Source: Polytrichum commune (lineage: Eukaryota > Streptophyta > Polytrichopsida > Polytrichales > Polytrichaceae). Taken from it: 64,000 bases of DNA. Positions 61,105 through 64,000 of this stretch are shown here, piece after piece. The notes below the pieces were generated by a model. That model searched no databases, had not been told where the DNA came from, and worked only from the letters and a program-made list of their open reading frames with translations. How positions within the stretch are numbered: position 1 is the first letter of the stretch; each line of letters starts with the position of its first letter. The position numbers and the translations under genes are program-made. The DNA lies in NCBI GenBank assembly GCA_950295325.1, contig OX485803.1, positions 76,585,554 to 76,649,553 of the forward strand, read 5' to 3'.

Positions 61105-62799
61105 CTACTCCCACTCTATGGTGGAGGGAGGTTTAGAGGCGACGTCGTAGACGACTCTTTTGATTTTCTTGAACATTGTTGCAGATTTTGGATGAGACAT
61201 CTGCAAAGAAACTTCCCATTGAAATGGTACCAGTTGGCAGTCATATCATCTTTACTCGAGACCGCTCGGAGAGCAACGGAGTGCTAGAAAATGCGTTGAT
61301 CATCTTGGACCCCCACACTCCTCACTCTTCACTCTTCACAAACGCCTGCCACATCTTGTCGTACGGGTTCGCTTCCCAGATACACGTAACAAAAATCTCA
61401 TTCACTTGTCGGAGGGTTTCGAGCGCGTCATTGTGCGTCACGTCGCCGAGGATTCGAATTGCGAGCCCTGGTCTGGGGAACGGGTGTCGGTTTAGAAACG
61501 ATTGCGGGATTCCGAGAAAACCGCCAAGTTTGCGGACCTCATCTTTGAACAACCATTTGAGCGGCTCCACCGTCTTCAATCGCATGATTCCCGGTACCTC
61601 ACCCACATTGTGGTGGCTCTTGTTCTTTTGGGAGTTACCCCACGACGGCGAGATTTCCTTGCCGGTCGATTCATCTGAAAGAGGAGGGCGCGACTCAATC
61701 ATGTTGGGGTCTATTGTTCCCTGCAATAAGAACTCGAGTGTCATTCTGAGCTTCTTTCCTAACAAGTTGCCCAACTCCTCGAAGACCGCGATACACTTGG
61801 TGCCGATAATCTTTCGTTTCGTTTCGGGATCCTCCACGCCTTTCAATTTGTGAAGGAATCATGCACTCGTGTTGATGCACGTGACGGGCAAGTGTAGCTT
61901 GGCCTCAAACGTGGCCATCACTCTCTCTCCCTCTTTATACCGCAACCAACTGTTGTCGATAAACACACAACGCAGCCGATCGCCGATTGCCCGGTGCACT
62001 AAGGTTGCGGCGACCATCGAATCAACTCCCCCGGAGAATCCACACAAAACATGGTCGTTCGGCCCGATCGCCCTCGCGACGGATCTCACCGTCTCAGTGA
62101 GCACGTCCCCGAGGTGCCAATCCCAAGGGATTTCGTGACGACACACATTTAATAGCAAATGCCGCAGAGCCTCCGTCCCATGCTCAGAATGGGTGACCTC
62201 CGGGTGGTATTGCAATGCGTATATGTTAGTATCCGGGTTTTCTAGAGCCGCAATCTTGCCTTCAGCGCTCCTTGCCACAACTCGAAAACCGGAGGGTAAC
62301 AGCTCCACCGCTTCGTCATGGCTCATCCACACCGTTTGCTCAACTACGTTCTCCTTGACGCTCTCCGACGCCTCATTTGCATACAGCTTGCTGTCGGTTG
62401 CGGTATCAACGGTGATCGTCATGCGGCCATACCCTTGGCAGTCGGCTCGCTCGACCGTCCCTCCGAGCAATTTGACGATGAGGTGCAGGCCGTAACAAAT
62501 GCCCAACACGGTGACACTGGCTCTTTGGCTGAAGTCAAAGAACCCGTCGGGACCCTGCGAGCCAGGGACGTGCACCGAGTGAGGAACCCCCGAAAGAATG
62601 ATGAGCAAAGGGTTTAGGGCTTCGATGTCGGATAATGCCAAATTATCTCCGGCCAGCTTGCACATGCGCCAATGTTTTCCTCCCAAATGCGATGCATGAT
62701 AAGGTGAGTACATGGTGAGCCGAAGTCGAGAATTAACACTGGCACATTGCGATCATTATCGTTCTTATCGCGACGACCGTTGTCGAGTCTCGGAGTCAC
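61105..62799 (-). pseudogene. GMP synthase (glutamine-hydrolysing) processed pseudogene
   Basis: GMP synthase converts XMP to GMP with ATP and glutamine. This copy has no introns and covers nearly the full plant protein, from VLILDFGS near 62735 to the exact C-terminus SKPPSTIEWE followed by TAG at 61105-61107. Preserved motifs: the glutaminase nucleophile region VLGICYGLHLI, YHPEVTH, the PP-loop GFSGGVDSMVAATLVH, and SHHNVGEVP. Lesions: a frameshift near 62660 (after RIWEENIGA), an in-frame TGA at 61859-61861 probably from CGA, a deletion after WQAFVKS at about 61330, and further frameshifts near 61200. Family glycines are also lost (LSGVPHS, HPFPRPGL). Much richer in GC and CpG than its flanks. 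I infer a retrocopy of a plant gene. Confidence 0.9.
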
Positions 62800-63246
62800 C
62801 TAGAATGTGCATGTCTTTGTTGTCGTCGGTAACATGCAACTCTAGAATATCGACTATCGCGGAATAGTCGACATTGTTGTAATGAACATCGATCGGTCGG
62901 TGTACAAATGCTTGAGCTACATTAGGTACTTAAGCGGCCACCACTTCAATAAATCATAGGACCTGTTCCTGAAGCTTTATCTTGATCACGTGACTTGGCG
63001 TTGACCTCAACTTCAAGGTGCACTTCTAGCCAGGCCATAAATTTGACACCCCAGCCAAATTTCCAGGGGACACCCTGTCCCAAATTTTGGGCTTGCTCCA
63101 ATTTTTGGGTGTCCTCATAAATTTCTCTTAAATTTTTTTTTTTGTCAAAATAGGTACAATTTTGAAAAATATATAATATCATTTCAAAATCTCAATTAAA
63201 AATCAAAAAAATCACTACATATCATAACTTGCAATGCAAATCAAAC
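62800..63246. other. Spacer between the GMP synthase relic and the hAT transposase
   Basis: Contains GGGGACACCCTG near 63067, which recurs at about 63978-63989 next to the other side of the transposase fragment. These may be parts of the element, but the window ends too early to judge. Confidence 0.3.
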
Positions 63247-63966
63247 CTACAAGCGGCGGCCTTTCATAGCACACCACTTTACCCATACTTGTTCAAAGTC
63301 AATGGCCTCTATGGGGATTTTTGCCATTGCAACTCTCATTTGTGCTTCCAAAGTCTCTTATACCAAACTACACCGTAAAGTAGATTTAATATGATTTTGA
63401 GTAGAAAATCCTCTCTCACAAGAAGCTGTACTAGCAGGAATTACAAGAACAGCTTGCCACAACTTTGTCATATGAGGATATCTTCCAACATAGTCCAAAT
63501 TGGAAGAATAAACCATCCAAGCTTGGTGCATTTTAAGACCACCACATGAAATATGAAGTGTATCCAAAAAACCTCGAAGCTCTGATTTTAAACCACGCTC
63601 ATCAAAAAGATTCCCTCCATTAGTGCAGAAGTGGTCAATGAAACTCTGAAGCCATAAACGAGCATTTTGATGAAGAAGTGTCAAGTCTGTTGAAAAACAG
63701 ATAGGGCTAAATAGCTTAGCTGCATTGAAGAGCTTCAAATCAGGAAATCGTTGCTGCAATGATTCTATCACCTTAACCACATAGGCCTGTGCAATCACCT
63801 TGCACCCATGGAGGGTACCATCACCACCAAACTCAATTGCATGAGGCAATGGTGCATAATGCAATATATGTGAATGCACCACTCCTGTAGAGTCTTGAAA
63901 ATGGATCTCACCACCTCTAGAAATGTCCAAAAATTGTGCCACAAATTTGGTATCCGCTGATAGGCC
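63247..63966 (-). pseudogene. hAT transposase C-terminal fragment
   Basis: The frame reads in from the right edge side after a TAG at about 63967. It contains the hAT dimerisation signature LWQAVLVIPASTASCERGFS (about 63395-63455) followed by a N.IKS.LR helix. A TAA stop at about 63358 interrupts the frame, and the same frame then continues ETLEAQMRVAM...VKWCAMKG to a stop at 63247-63249. No ATG opens the frame. The fragment is inactive. It belongs to the BED/hAT type whose relatives could mobilise the hAT-like MITEs in this window. Confidence 0.8.
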
Positions 63967-64000
63967 CTACAAGTACAGGGGACACCCTGAATTTTTTTTG

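Noticed and set aside
61322..62713. Two separate GMP synthase-like genes
   Set aside because: They are one reading frame interrupted by an in-frame TGA, with further lesions at both ends, so it is a single pseudogene.
1..64000. A new multi-gene system or metabolic cluster
   Set aside because: The recognisable genes are unrelated housekeeping, immune and unknown-function genes on different strands with large gaps; nothing supports a joint function.

Overview
This is nuclear DNA of a land plant. The evidence is a TIR-NB-ARC resistance-type gene, a plastid-targeted purine enzyme, a plant-type sorbitol dehydrogenase, a plant-specific DUF936 protein, GT-AG introns of about 75 bp to 1.3 kb, and dense short inverted-repeat transposons. 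The asparagine-histidine-arginine-glycine-proline start of the TIR domain recalls TNLs of conifers, mosses and other non-flowering plants, but I cannot fix the lineage from sequence alone.

The genes lie in four blocks. (1) 585-2659, minus strand: a TNL resistance gene whose LRR exons would lie beyond the left edge. (2) 15560-30088, minus strand: three genes in a row. These are sorbitol dehydrogenase (6 exons, 368 aa), glycinamide ribonucleotide synthetase (single exon, 542 aa with transit peptide) and a SMYD4-like TPR/SET/MYND methyltransferase (about 16 exons, about 820 aa). (3) 52980-57015, plus strand: a DUF936 gene (6 exons, 866 aa) behind a GC-rich leader. (4) 61105-62800, minus strand: an intronless, broken GMP synthase copy, followed by the C-terminal part of a hAT transposase running to the right edge. 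I resolved most exon borders by splice signals plus reading-frame phase.

The rest is transposon territory. At 7.5-9.5 kb a decayed Ty3/gypsy integrase is split by a 1.3-kb CACTA element that itself carries a 26-bp minisatellite and a tRNA-derived SINE. From 30 to 49.8 kb I see no protein gene, only layered short elements: a 507-bp TIR element in two full copies and one partial, a hAT-like MITE family (four copies in the window), a tRNA-derived SINE family (three copies), a Mutator-like MITE, TTA-flanked MITEs and several older repeat families. One older family has three copies, each hit by a different later element, with target-site duplications that give a relative order of insertion.

I found no CRISPR array, no rRNA, no free tRNA gene, and no convincing gene cluster or new multi-gene system. 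The most informative material is the nested transposon record, the GMP synthase retro-pseudogene, and a likely GC-AG intron plus a frame-preserving short intron in the DUF936 gene.
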